Shown: positions 16,046 through 25,436 of the stretch, piece by piece
Layout: each line of letters starts with the position of its first letter
How positions within the stretch are numbered: the first letter of the stretch is position 1
From: Actinacidiphila rubida
Lineage (GTDB): Bacteria > Actinomycetota > Actinomycetes > Streptomycetales > Streptomycetaceae
Assembly: GCF_900110255.1 (NCBI RefSeq)
Contig: NZ_FODD01000002.1
Span: 1 to 64,000, forward strand
DNA length: 64,000 bases
Direction: 5' to 3'
Translations under genes and position numbers: made by a program
Notes under the pieces: generated by a model
Database searches by the model: none
What the model was told of the DNA's origin: nothing
The model's input: only the letters and a program-made list of their open reading frames with translations

Positions 16046-19000
16046 ATGCCAATCAACCCAAGAAGGCCCGTGGCCTTCGCCGTTGCCGCGGTGACCGCCG
16101 GCGCGCTGCTCACCGCGCTGCCGCCGGCCGCCTCTGCGGCGCCAGGCGGGGCCGAACGCCGGGTGATCGTCGAGCTGTCCGGTACCCCGGCCGCCGTCGG
16201 TGCCCGCCTGGACACGGCGGACCGCGCGGGGAACTCCCGCATCGCCGCCAGGCGCCAGACCCTCGCCGCCGCCCAGGACACCTTCCTGTCCGGCGCGCGG
16301 CAGGCCGGCGTGCACGCAGGCTCCGTACGCCGGTTCGGCCTGCTGAGCGACTCGGTCGCCATGACCGTCCGCGCGGGCGACCTCGCCTCGCTGCGGCGCC
16401 TGCCGGGTGTGGCGGCGGTCGTCCCGGACACCCCGATGCACACCCTCACCGATGTGAGCGTGCCGCTGATCGGCGCGCCCGACGTGTGGAAGATGAAGGG
16501 CCCGGACGGCTCGCCGGTGCGCGGCAAGGGCGTCACGGTCGCGCTGCTCGACAGCGGGGTGGACTACCGGCACCCCGATCTCGGCGGCTGCTTCGGTCCG
16601 GGCTGCAAGGTGGTGGCGGGCCACGACTTCGTCAACGACGACGACGACCCGATGGACGACAACGGCCACGGCACGCACGTCGCGGGCATCGTCGCGGCGA
16701 AGGCCGCGGAGCCGGGCGGCATCACCGGCGTCGCCCCGGACGCGACCCTGACCGCGTACAAGGTCATGGACGACAGCGGCAGCGGCTACATGTCCGACAT
16801 CATCGCGGGCCTGGAGGCGGCCACCGACCCGGCGAACCCGCACCGCGCGGACGTGGTCAACATGAGCCTGGGCGGTCCCGGTGACGGCACGGACCCGCTG
16901 GGCCTGGCGGCAACGGCCGCCGTGCGCGCGGGAGTCGTCGTGGTGGCCGCCGCCGGCAACGAGGGCCCCGGCCCCGAGACGGTCGGCACCCCCGCGGCGG
17001 CCGACGGCGTCATCGCCGTCGGCGCCTCCACCAGCGGCGTGCGGCTGCCCTCCGCGTCGTACGTGGCGGGATCGAAGCGCGAACTCGTGCAGTCTCAGGA
17101 GTGGCTGATGTCGGCCAACGGGCCGGTGAAGCCGGAGACGGCCCAGGTGGTCGACGTCGGCACCGGCGACCCGGTGGACTGGGACGCGGTGGGCGACGTG
17201 CACGGCAAGGCACTGCTGGTGCAGCACGCGCTCAGCCCCTTCTACGACCCCTGGTTCGCCCAGTTCGCCCAGGAGGCGGAAAAGCACGGCGCGGTCGCCG
17301 TGTTCGCCGGTGCCCCCGGCGGCTCGGCAGGCCCGCAGTCCGTGCCCGCGCAGCGCCGCGCGGCCCCCGCCGAGCCCGGCGTGGTCACCGCGCAACCCAG
17401 CTCGCCGCACGTCAGCGCCTCCGGCGACGACACGCGCTTCGACTCCGTCGTCCTGATGAGCCTGGACCAGTTCGCCTACCAGGAGATGGCCGCGAAGGCG
17501 GCGAGCGGGCAGGCGACGGTCGAGATCACCGGTACCGACGTCACGGACCGGATGGCCTCGTTCTCCTCCCGCGGCCCGGTCGCCGGCACCTACGCGCTCA
17601 AGCCCGACATCGTCGCGCCCGGCGTGCAGATCAGGTCCACCATGTACGGCGCCTGGGCGCCCGGCGTCTACCGGATGTCGGGAACCTCGATGGCGTCGCC
17701 GCACGTGGCCGGCGCGGCCGCGCTGATGCGCCAACTGCGCCCGCACGACACCCCGCAGCAGATCACGTCCGCGCTCGTGGGTTCCGCCAAGCCGCTCGAC
17801 GGCCCGGGCATCGCCACCCAGGGCGCCGGCCGGCTCGACGTCGCCGCGGCCGCCGGCACCGTGCTGACGGCCTCGCCGGCCACCGTCTCCCTGGGCCTGG
17901 CCGACATGGCGCGCACCACGGTCGGTGCGGACGGCACGGTGACGCTGTCCAACCCGGGCAGCGGCAGGATCTCCGCCGCGGTCTCGGTGACCGGGAGCGC
18001 GACGGTGACACCGCGGCACGTGACGATCGCCGCGGGCGGCACCGCGCGGCTCACCCTCCATGTCTCCGCCAAGCGGCCGGACGCGGACACCGACCTCGAC
18101 GGCCGCATCTCGGTGCGTCCCGACCGGGGTTCGGCGCTGACGGTCCCGTACCTGCTGGCGGTCCGGCCGATGACGGTGCGGGTCTCCCCCGACCCCAGTG
18201 ACGGCCACGCCACCGCGTACGTCTACAGCCCGACCCCGCTGGCGTCCGCGCCGGTCCTCACCGTGACGCCGCCCCACGGCCGTCCCGTCACCGTCACGGC
18301 GGCGCTCGACCACGGGACCTGGTACACCGCGCCGCTGACCGGCAGCACGCCGGGCGTCTACCGCGTGGCGGCGAGCGCTCCGACGGCGACCGGCCGGGAA
18401 CTGGTGGGCTCCGACGCGTTCGAGGTGACCGCGCCGACCCCCTCCGGCCGCGCATGGCAGCCCGTCGGCCCCAACGACGAGAGCGGCACCCTCACCACGT
18501 CACCCAGCGCCGCCGGCCAGGCCGTGATGACCGAGCCCGGTGAGTCCGCTCTGTGGTTCACCGGCGACAAGGGCGCGTCCTGGAACCGGATCAGCCGGCT
18601 GCCGGTGACCGAGGGCACCGGCAGCGTGGTGATCGACCCGAAGGACGCCGCGCACTGGTGGTACGCCGTCGACGGCGGTACCCCCGGCCGGAGCTACCTC
18701 ATGGAGACCCGCGACCACGGCGGCACGTGGCAGGTCCTGGACACCCTGTCCAGCGACATCGTGTCCTTCGTCGCCGACGAGCAGGCCCACACCCTGGTCG
18801 CCGTCACCGGCACGGACCTCGTGGTCAGCACCGACGGCGGAGCGACCTGGACCACCGTTCCCAGTGGCGTCTCCGGCATGGTCCGGCAGGCCGTCTTCGC
18901 CGGCGGCATGCTGTACCTGGAGACGTACGACAACGGCCTGTGGGCCGTGCCCGGCGTCCAGGACGGCACGCCCGGCACGCCTCGGCAGCTCCTCGCCGAC

Positions 19001-20242
19001 TCCTTGCTGTCCGGCTTCGCCGTCGTCGGCGACACCGTCGCGGTCTGGCAGATCGGCAACGGCGTCAAGGTCAGCCACGACCTCGGTGCCACCTGGGCGA
19101 CCACGCTGGACCTGCCCTACAGCGGCGGCTTCGGCCTGATCGCGTCCGGCGGCGACCTGTACATCGGCGCGGGCAGCGACGACACCAGCTGGGTCAGCCA
19201 CGACCAGGGCCGCACCTGGAAGCAGCTCCCGCTGCCCTCCTCACGTGCCCTGATCACGGACTACGACCGGTGGGCCGACGGTACCGTGACCGTGTCGTCC
19301 GACGAGGACGGCGTGTACCGCAGTGCAGCCGACGGCACGGGCGCGCACCGCATCGGCGTGCAGGGCCAGACGGTGTTCGACCTCGCGGTCAGCGGCGGCA
19401 ACCTGCTGGCCGGCACGTACAGCGGTAGCTACCGCACCCGGCTCCCGGTCGCGTCCCCCGAGTGGGGCCGCTCGGGCAACGAGGGCTGCGTCGGCTGCGA
19501 GGTGACGCTGCTGGCCTCGGCGGGGAAGAACGTGGCGTGGCGGGTCGTCACGCTGGCGATCGGCCAGTTCAACGTGCAGCGCAGCGCGGACGCGGGCGCG
19601 ACGTGGACCACCATGGGCACCTACGGGGAGACCCCGGACGCACTACTGGTGGACCCGACCGACCCGAACCGGGTGACCGTCGCCTACCACGTGATCGGCG
19701 AGTCCGGCCTGTACACCACCGGCGACGGCGGCAAGACGTGGAAGGTCCTGCACCAGCAGCACGTCTACACGGCGCTGGCGGGCGACCCCGCGCACCCCGG
19801 CCGGCTGTGGATGGGCTCGGCGGACGGCCTCTACCGGTCCGACGACAACGGCACGACCGCGACCAAGGTCGCGGACGGCTCCGTCGCGTCGATCACGCTC
19901 GACGGGTCGCGGCTGATCGTCGGCGGCGACGGCATCCGGATCAGCTCCGACGGCGGGCGGACGTTCACGGCCGCCGACCTCGGCGGACTGCCCACCTCGG
20001 TGTCGGACGTCCTGCGGGTCGGCGGCGCGCTCTACGCGGCGACGGCCGAGACCTGGCCCAACGGGCTGCTCAAGGGCGGCCGGGGCGTCCTGCGCAGCAC
20101 GGACAACGGCCGCACCTGGTCGAGCGTGTCGGCGGGGCTGCAGGATCTCGACGCCACACGTCTGGCGGCGGCGCCCGACGGCAGCGCGTTGTACGTCGGC
20201 ACGGTCGACGGAGGTGTCCACCGCCTGCCGCTCACCCGCTGA
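16046..20242 (+). CDS. Secreted S8 subtilisin-like serine peptidase with C-terminal BNR/sortilin-like repeats
   Basis: A 1,399-aa protein from the ATG at 16046, just after AGGA. The signal peptide ends near residue 31. An inhibitor I9-like propeptide covers about residues 38-135. The catalytic triad is Asp169 (LLDSGVDYRHPDL), His208 (NGHGTHVAGIVA) and Ser548 (SGTSMASPHVAGAAAL), with a PA-type insertion between His and Ser. From about residue 800, repeated D-G-G-x-T-W motifs (TDGGATWTT, DHGGTWQVL, DGGKTWKVL, DNGRTWSSV) form a BNR/VPS10-like beta-propeller, unusual in length for a subtilase and possibly a substrate- or wall-binding part. It is divergent from its presumed regulator. Confidence 0.9.
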   Translation: MPINPRRPVAFAVAAVTAGALLTALPPAASAAPGGAERRVIVELSGTPAAVGARLDTADRAGNSRIAARRQTLAAAQDTFLSGARQAGVHAGSVRRFGLLSDSVAMTVRAGDLASLRRLPGVAAVVPDTPMHTLTDVSVPLIGAPDVWKMKGPDGSPVRGKGVTVALLDSGVDYRHPDLGGCFGPGCKVVAGHDFVNDDDDPMDDNGHGTHVAGIVAAKAAEPGGITGVAPDATLTAYKVMDDSGSGYMSDIIAGLEAATDPANPHRADVVNMSLGGPGDGTDPLGLAATAAVRAGVVVVAAAGNEGPGPETVGTPAAADGVIAVGASTSGVRLPSASYVAGSKRELVQSQEWLMSANGPVKPETAQVVDVGTGDPVDWDAVGDVHGKALLVQHALSPFYDPWFAQFAQEAEKHGAVAVFAGAPGGSAGPQSVPAQRRAAPAEPGVVTAQPSSPHVSASGDDTRFDSVVLMSLDQFAYQEMAAKAASGQATVEITGTDVTDRMASFSSRGPVAGTYALKPDIVAPGVQIRSTMYGAWAPGVYRMSGTSMASPHVAGAAALMRQLRPHDTPQQITSALVGSAKPLDGPGIATQGAGRLDVAAAAGTVLTASPATVSLGLADMARTTVGADGTVTLSNPGSGRISAAVSVTGSATVTPRHVTIAAGGTARLTLHVSAKRPDADTDLDGRISVRPDRGSALTVPYLLAVRPMTVRVSPDPSDGHATAYVYSPTPLASAPVLTVTPPHGRPVTVTAALDHGTWYTAPLTGSTPGVYRVAASAPTATGRELVGSDAFEVTAPTPSGRAWQPVGPNDESGTLTTSPSAAGQAVMTEPGESALWFTGDKGASWNRISRLPVTEGTGSVVIDPKDAAHWWYAVDGGTPGRSYLMETRDHGGTWQVLDTLSSDIVSFVADEQAHTLVAVTGTDLVVSTDGGATWTTVPSGVSGMVRQAVFAGGMLYLETYDNGLWAVPGVQDGTPGTPRQLLADSLLSGFAVVGDTVAVWQIGNGVKVSHDLGATWATTLDLPYSGGFGLIASGGDLYIGAGSDDTSWVSHDQGRTWKQLPLPSSRALITDYDRWADGTVTVSSDEDGVYRSAADGTGAHRIGVQGQTVFDLAVSGGNLLAGTYSGSYRTRLPVASPEWGRSGNEGCVGCEVTLLASAGKNVAWRVVTLAIGQFNVQRSADAGATWTTMGTYGETPDALLVDPTDPNRVTVAYHVIGESGLYTTGDGGKTWKVLHQQHVYTALAGDPAHPGRLWMGSADGLYRSDDNGTTATKVADGSVASITLDGSRLIVGGDGIRISSDGGRTFTAADLGGLPTSVSDVLRVGGALYAATAETWPNGLLKGGRGVLRSTDNGRTWSSVSAGLQDLDATRLAAAPDGSALYVGTVDGGVHRLPLTR

Positions 20243-20310
20243 CGGTAGGTGGCGCCTTCCCGAAGCCCGCGGATTCCGCGGATTCCGCGGGTGCCTCGGC
20301 TGCCGCGTCC

Positions 20311-20348
20311 GGTGCCCCGTACGAACCGGCGGGTTCGTACGGGGCACC
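20311..20348. terminator. Bidirectional hairpin with 17-bp perfect stem
   Basis: GGTGCCCCGTACGAACC (20311-20327) pairs perfectly with 20332-20348 around a 4-base loop, between the convergent subtilase and NB-ARC genes. A short GATTCCGCG direct repeat lies just upstream. Confidence 0.75.
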
Positions 20349-20383
20349 CGTGCGTCGCGGCGCCATGTCGCCTGCGGCGGCGC

Positions 20384-22945
20384 TCAGTTCGGCGGCGGCG
20401 GTCCCGCGAGGCGGCCACGCAGTTCCGTCGCGCGCTGGACGTCGAGGTCGTGCGGGCCGTAAAGGGCCTCTGCCTGGGGCAGGTTGTCCCGCAGGAGCGC
20501 GGACGCCTGCTCGGGTCGGCCCGCCTCGGCGAGCCGTTCGGCGTACAGCACGCGGGCCTTGACGGTGAGCGGGTGCGAGACGCCGAGGAGGCGTTCGCGT
20601 CCTTCGAGGGCTTCGCGCATCAGGGCGAGCGCGGTCTCGTGATCGCCGGACAGCGAACGGGCCCAGCTGAGGACGAGTTTCGCGGAGTGGACGAGCGGGT
20701 GCCCGTCGCCGTAGAGGTGGACGCGTGCCTGGAGGGCCCGTTCGGCGGCCGCGACTTTGGCGTCCTTGGACGCGTCGGTGCGCAGCAGCCCGTAGGCGTA
20801 GTTGCTGTAGGCGATGGCGGTGACCACATGGCCGGTGCCGAGGCTGCGCTCGGCGTCGGCGATCGTGGCGGGGCCGTCGCGCAGGAAGGTCTCCGTGCGG
20901 CCGGCGTGCGCCAGGAACTCCAGGGCGTAGGCGCGGCTGCGGAGGGTTTCGACGTGGTCGTTGCCGAGCGTGCGCCGCTGCCCGTCGACGGCCCGCCGGA
21001 TCCAGGTGAGGGACTCCTCGGAGCGTCCCATCAGGTAGAGCGTCATGCTCAGGGCGGCCGCGGTCTCCAGGGTCTCGTGGTGACGGGCGCCGAGTGCGGC
21101 CGCGCGCCGCATGTGCACGCCGCGCAGCACCTGTTCGGCCTCGTGGTAGGCGCCGAGGCGGCGCAGGTGGTCGCCCTGGTGGTGGCGGGCGGTCATGGTG
21201 TCGTGGTGGTCCGGGCCCTGCAGCCGGGCCGAGACGTCGCCGGTCAGCGTGGCGGCCTCCACGGCGCCCCGGTAGTCCCCGGCCTCGCAGATGAGCTGGG
21301 CCGTACGGATGCCGAGCGCGGCGGCCTGCGGGCACGTCTCGGCGTCCGTGTGGTGCAGCAGCGCCGTGACGTGCGGGACCAGCAGCCGCAGCCGTGCGAG
21401 GTGGGCGGGAGCCGCGTCGGCGGGCAGGGCCGCGTCGAGCAGGTGGATGGCGGTGAGCAGGTAGCTGGAGCGTTCCTCGGCCTCGATGCCGGCGTGGACG
21501 CTCTCCAGGACCAGGCCGTGGACCTGGAGGCAGGGCGTCGTCGTGGCGGCGGACGGCGGCCCGGTGTAGGAGTGCGCCGAGACGAGGGAGTTGTCGATCA
21601 GCGCGCGCAGGGCCGTCTCGGCCCGGGCCCAGAAGTGGTCGTCCGCGGCGGGTTCCGCGTCCGGCGCCGGATGGTCCGACAGGACGGCCTGCGGGACGGG
21701 GGCCTGGCTCCAGCAGGACAGCAGGCGCAGCAGGGTGCCGGCCTCCGGCAGTCCCCGGGCGGTGAGGTCGTCGAGCGTGATCTGCCAGGTCCAGGAGAGC
21801 CGTTGGCGCAGTTCCCCCTCGGTGGCGGGCGCGCCGTCGTCCTCGACGTAGGGGAGTTCGGCGCCCTGGTCGGCGAGGAACATGCCGTCCCGCTCGAAGC
21901 GCGCCCGGTAGTCGTTCAGGGACCACGTCTCCAGGGCCTGGCGCTCCAGGTAGCTGCCGGCCAGCCGCAGTGCGAGGGGCAGGCGGCCGAGCCGGTTCGC
22001 CAGGTCGAGGGCGTCCTGCGGGGTGCCGCGGCCGGGCGCGAAGTCGGTGATGACGCGCGCCGCGTCCTCGGGTGGCAGGACGTCCAGGTGGTGGAGTGCC
22101 GCGCCCTGCCACTGCGGGGCGCGGGCCCGGCGGGTGGTGACCAGGACCGTGCCGGTGCGGCCGGAGCGCAGCCAGCCGTCGAGGAGTTCGGGGTTGTCGG
22201 CCTTGTCGACGACGAGCAGCCAGCCCTCGGCCCGTGCGAGGTGCCGCCACACCAGGTCGGCCGCCGCCAGCCGTCCGTCGTGGGCGGCCTTCAGGTCCGC
22301 CGGATCGGCGCCGAGTTCGGCCGCCACCGCGAGCATCCCGCGCCGCAGCCCGGCGCGGTCGGCGGCGACGACCCACAGGCCGGTCAGGCCGGCTGCCTCG
22401 GCCGCGCGGAACACCTCGGCGGCGAGCGCGGTCTTCCCGCTGCCGCCCATGCCGTGGAGCACGTGCGGGGCGCCGGGTATGCGTGCCGCGGCGCTCAATT
22501 CGGCCAGCAGCTCCGCGCGTCCGCGGAAGACCCGCGGCGGGCTCTCCACCCGCGGCGTGCGCACCGACTCCTGCCACAGACCGGTCTCCCGGTCGGCGGA
22601 GGTCACGAACGGGTCGCCGGACGCGTGGGAGTGGTCCCGGTACACGGCCCGCGGTCCCCCGTTCCGGAACGGCTCCCGCGCGGCGTCGGGCCCGGGTTCC
22701 GGTTCGGCGGCCGGCTGTCCGCCGAGCGGCCCGGTCGCGGAACCGGAGGGGCCGGACGGGCCGGAGACGTGGGGCGGCCCGGTGGCGGGACCGGACGGTT
22801 CGGCGGCGGCCTCGTCCGGGAGGCCGCGCACGCGACGTGCGAGCAGGGTCGCCTCCGTGCGGGCCCGCTGCCACACGGCGGTGACCGTCAGAGTGACCAG
22901 GGTCGTGCCCGCCGTGACGGCCACAGTGGTCAGTGCCGCGTTCAT
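20384..22945 (-). CDS. Membrane-anchored STAND ATPase: NB-ARC domain with TPR repeats
   Basis: An 853-aa protein from the ATG at 22945 (GAGG six bases upstream). Residues 4-25 form one hydrophobic segment, followed by a Pro/Gly-rich linker to about residue 130. The NTPase has Walker A GMGGSGKT (165-172), Walker B LLVVDKAD (243-250), the TTRR sensor strand and a GLPLAL-like motif (RLGRLPLALRLAG). From about residue 470 to the end are tetratricopeptide repeats of the kinesin-light-chain type (HHETLETAAALSMTLYLMGR, HPLTVKARVLYAERLAEAGR). STAND proteins are signal-sensing switches; many act in defence or antibiotic control. No effector domain is visible. It is divergent from a DUF397 gene. Confidence 0.85.
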   Translation of the reverse strand: MNAALTTVAVTAGTTLVTLTVTAVWQRARTEATLLARRVRGLPDEAAAEPSGPATGPPHVSGPSGPSGSATGPLGGQPAAEPEPGPDAAREPFRNGGPRAVYRDHSHASGDPFVTSADRETGLWQESVRTPRVESPPRVFRGRAELLAELSAAARIPGAPHVLHGMGGSGKTALAAEVFRAAEAAGLTGLWVVAADRAGLRRGMLAVAAELGADPADLKAAHDGRLAAADLVWRHLARAEGWLLVVDKADNPELLDGWLRSGRTGTVLVTTRRARAPQWQGAALHHLDVLPPEDAARVITDFAPGRGTPQDALDLANRLGRLPLALRLAGSYLERQALETWSLNDYRARFERDGMFLADQGAELPYVEDDGAPATEGELRQRLSWTWQITLDDLTARGLPEAGTLLRLLSCWSQAPVPQAVLSDHPAPDAEPAADDHFWARAETALRALIDNSLVSAHSYTGPPSAATTTPCLQVHGLVLESVHAGIEAEERSSYLLTAIHLLDAALPADAAPAHLARLRLLVPHVTALLHHTDAETCPQAAALGIRTAQLICEAGDYRGAVEAATLTGDVSARLQGPDHHDTMTARHHQGDHLRRLGAYHEAEQVLRGVHMRRAAALGARHHETLETAAALSMTLYLMGRSEESLTWIRRAVDGQRRTLGNDHVETLRSRAYALEFLAHAGRTETFLRDGPATIADAERSLGTGHVVTAIAYSNYAYGLLRTDASKDAKVAAAERALQARVHLYGDGHPLVHSAKLVLSWARSLSGDHETALALMREALEGRERLLGVSHPLTVKARVLYAERLAEAGRPEQASALLRDNLPQAEALYGPHDLDVQRATELRGRLAGPPPPN

Positions 22946-23116
22946 CACTGCCTCACCGTCATCACGACATCCCACCAACCACAGGAGTATAGACGCACTT
23001 TCACTCCTCGCGTGGGGGTTTTGGCCGGTATTCGACCCGGGCCCCTTGCTGGCCGCCGCGGTCGCTGGCTCCATGGCCTCAACCCCGACGGCCGCTCTCC
23101 CCCTCAGGAGGAATCC

Positions 23117-23335
23117 GTGTCCGACCCGATATTCGACGGCGCGTTCTGGTTCAAGGCGAACGGAAGCGGTGAAGGCGGCTGCGTGGAGGTGGCTTTCACC
23201 CCCACAGTGGTCGGTGTGCGCGACACCAAGGACAAGGGCACCGGCCCCATTCTCAGCTTCGACCGGCAGGCGTGGACGTCATTCGTCCGGGACCTGCACC
23301 ACGGCGAGTTCGTTCCCGAGTGGCTCTCCCTCTGA
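23117..23335 (+). CDS. DUF397-domain small protein
   Basis: A 72-aa protein with a GTG start five bases after AGGAGG. The sequence fits DUF397: FWFKANGSGEGGCVEVAF, then VGVRDTKDKGTGPILSFDRQAWTSFVRDL. In Streptomyces, DUF397 proteins usually sit beside XRE-type regulators (WhiJ/BldB-like systems) and are proposed antitoxin-like or regulatory partners. No XRE gene is present here; the neighbours are the NB-ARC-TPR gene (divergent) and an MFS gene overlapping its end. Confidence 0.85.
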   Translation: MSDPIFDGAFWFKANGSGEGGCVEVAFTPTVVGVRDTKDKGTGPILSFDRQAWTSFVRDLHHGEFVPEWLSL

Positions 23336-24600
23336 GGTCCGGCCCCCGCGCGGTTGACCCGCCCGCCGCGCGGGGCGCCGGCTCCCTCACTCCGCTGCTC
23401 GCCGCGGCCGGCGTCTCCGTCACGGGGGACGGCGCGTTCCTGGTGGCCGCGCCCCTGCTGGCCGCCTCGCTCACCCGCGATCCGTTCGCCGTCTCCACGG
23501 TGACCGCGGCGTTCTATCTCCCGTGGCTGATCGCCGGTCTGCCCGCGGGCGCGCTCGCCGACCGGTGGCCGCGCCGCCGGGTCATGCTCGCCGCGGATCT
23601 CGTACGGGTCTGCCTCATCGGCCTGCTGGCCGCCCTGGTCCTCACCGGCCACGCCGGCCTGCCCGTCCTGCTGTCCGTCATCCTGCTCACCGGCGTCGCC
23701 GGCTGCTTCTTCGACGCGTCCTCGCAGGCGGTCATCCCCACGCTGGCCGGACGGGACAAGGACGTCCTGGCCAAGGTCAACGGGCGCTACTGGTCCATCG
23801 ACACCGTGGGCCGCTCGTTGCTCGGCCCGTCGAGCGGGTCCCTGTCCTTCGCCGCCGGGCGCGCGTTCCCCTTCGTCGGCGACGCGTTCTCCTTCGCCGT
23901 CTCCGCGCTGTGCATCAGCCGCCTGCCGAGCATGCCGGCCGCCGGAACGAAACAGCCGCTGGTCAGCGCGATCCGCGAGGGCCTCGCCCACCTGCGGCGC
24001 ACCCGGCAGCTGCGTGAACTCGCGGCGACCATGGCCGCGTACAACTTCTCCTACAACGTGGCCATGGCCACGTTCGTCCTCTACGCCACCGGGCCGCTGC
24101 ACATCGCGGACTCCGGCTACGGCATCCTCCTGGCGCTGGGCGCCCTCGGTGGCATCGCCACCGGCTGGCGCGCCGCCCGCATCACCCGCGACCTGAGCCA
24201 CCGCCAGACGATGACGCTCGCCACCGGACTCCAGGCGATCGCCTGGCTGGGCATCGCCACCGTCCGCGCACCGATCGCCATCGCCGTCTTCCTGGGTGTC
24301 ATCGGCGGCGCCTCCACCCTGATGAGCGTCGCCGCGAGCTCCGCCCGTGCGGCCCTCACCCCCGACCACCTGCTCGGCCGCGTCGTCTCCGCCTTCCGCC
24401 TCTTCGGCATCGGAGCGGCCGGGCTGGGAGCCCTCGCGGGCGGCCTCACCGCCCAGCAGACCGGCCTGCGCACGCCGTTGTGGGCAGCGGTGGCGCTGCT
24501 CGCGCTCACGGTGGCGGCCCACCGGCCCTGGCGCCGCGCCACTCCCGTCCCCGCCCCCGCACCGGCCCTGGGGACGCGACGGGCGCCGGCGGCGCAATAG
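23320..24600 (+). CDS. MFS transporter, MFS_3/EntS-like exporter
   Basis: About 426 residues with some 12 hydrophobic segments. Typical motifs are GDGAFLVAAPLLAASLT in TM1, the loop GALADRWPRRRVMLAADLVR (motif A variant), and DASSQAVIPTLAGRDKDVLAKVNG in the TM4-5 region, as in the EntS/macrolide-efflux group. The start is uncertain: GTG at 23320 overlaps the DUF397 stop by 16 bases, and GTG at 23272 is also open; neither has a clear ribosome site, so translation is probably coupled. It may export a metabolite or drug; no biosynthetic genes are adjacent. Confidence 0.8.
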   Translation: MALPLRSGPRAVDPPAARGAGSLTPLLAAAGVSVTGDGAFLVAAPLLAASLTRDPFAVSTVTAAFYLPWLIAGLPAGALADRWPRRRVMLAADLVRVCLIGLLAALVLTGHAGLPVLLSVILLTGVAGCFFDASSQAVIPTLAGRDKDVLAKVNGRYWSIDTVGRSLLGPSSGSLSFAAGRAFPFVGDAFSFAVSALCISRLPSMPAAGTKQPLVSAIREGLAHLRRTRQLRELAATMAAYNFSYNVAMATFVLYATGPLHIADSGYGILLALGALGGIATGWRAARITRDLSHRQTMTLATGLQAIAWLGIATVRAPIAIAVFLGVIGGASTLMSVAASSARAALTPDHLLGRVVSAFRLFGIGAAGLGALAGGLTAQQTGLRTPLWAAVALLALTVAAHRPWRRATPVPAPAPALGTRRAPAAQ

Positions 24601-24984
24601 CGGCAAGTTCGAACTCCGCATCGAATCGGCCAATTTCGAAGGCAATGCGTCAGCGGGACGCCGAGGGAAGGAAACGGCATACGCCGACCCAGGGCATATT
24701 CGAATGCCGTATGCCCGAAGCAAGTGGGCCCGACCACACCGGACTTCCGCGACGACGCGGAATTCCCCGGCGGAATGCGCGGCGGACCTCATTATGCCTC
24801 CGAAAGAGGGGCCGCCGCGCGGATTCCGGTTTCTCCACTCCCTCCCGCCCGGCGGCGAGTCCGGAGCGGGGTCCGCGCACGGAAGCGGGCGCGGGCGGGC
24901 CGGGCGCGTGCCTGGTCCCGAGGCCCCACGGGCCGATGGCCCGTCCCGGCACCGGTCGACCGCCGCGCGGCCGAGGCCCGGCCG
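24601..24984. other. Intergenic region of lower GC, no gene seen
   Basis: These 384 bases lie between convergent genes. The first 200 bases are less GC-rich than the surroundings and contain short inverted repeats, for example GGCAT-ATTCGA-ATGCC at 24693-24708, possibly part of a terminator. No coding frame looks real. Confidence 0.4.
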
Positions 24985-25338
24985 CTACTCCGTGAGGTGC
25001 TGCGGAAGCTTCCCGCTCTCCCAGAGGGCGTCGAGCTTGGCGAAGTAGGACTCCAGGTCGGCCTTGAGCACGCGCAGTTCCGCGGGGTCGAGCTCGGCCA
25101 TGGGGTCGTGGTCGAGGGTCATGCCGGCGCCGGACACGGTCGAACCGTCGTACCCGTGGCAGGACGGGCACCACAGATAGGTGATCAGTGAGGTGCGCGC
25201 GGGGCCCTCGAAGATCTTGTAGTACCTGCGCATGCCGACATGGCCGCAGCGGGGGCACCGGCGCTCGGCCAGATCCAGCCCCGCGCGGGCCTGAGCGCCC
25301 AGCGCGGTGATCTCGCTGGAGTCGTACGGGAGAACCAT
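24985..25338 (-). CDS. Small zinc-ribbon protein directly downstream of the RHS toxin; candidate immunity protein
   Basis: A 117-aa soluble protein with a good ribosome site (GAAGGG nine bases before the ATG). Two CxxC knuckles, CPRCG (Cys28, Cys31) and CPSCHG (Cys57, Cys60), form a zinc ribbon. The C-terminal half is acidic and helical (AELDPAELRVLKADLESYFAKLDALWE). There is no signal peptide or membrane segment. I do not recognise a named family. It starts 98 bases after the RHS gene on the same strand, the position where polymorphic-toxin immunity genes are found, so an immunity role is inferred from position only. A regulator or unrelated zinc protein remains possible. Confidence 0.7.
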   Translation of the reverse strand: MVLPYDSSEITALGAQARAGLDLAERRCPRCGHVGMRRYYKIFEGPARTSLITYLWCPSCHGYDGSTVSGAGMTLDHDPMAELDPAELRVLKADLESYFAKLDALWESGKLPQHLTE

Positions 25339-25436
25339 CCCCGCATCCCTTCCTCGTGTGTTCCGGAGGTGATCCGGACGTGTTCCGGGGCGGTCGGAAT
25401 CGACCGCCCCGGAATCCTGTCACCGCTCCCCGGTCG

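Noticed and set aside
15973-16536. An N-terminal extension of the LuxR-like regulator overlapping the subtilase gene
   Set aside because: It would run about 490 bases into the divergent protease gene and adds no domain; the HTH protein is complete from 15972.
20249-23116. A long plus-strand frame opposite the NB-ARC gene running into the DUF397 gene
   Set aside because: Only its last 72 codons, from the GTG at 23117 with AGGAGG before it, look real; the rest is antisense composition.
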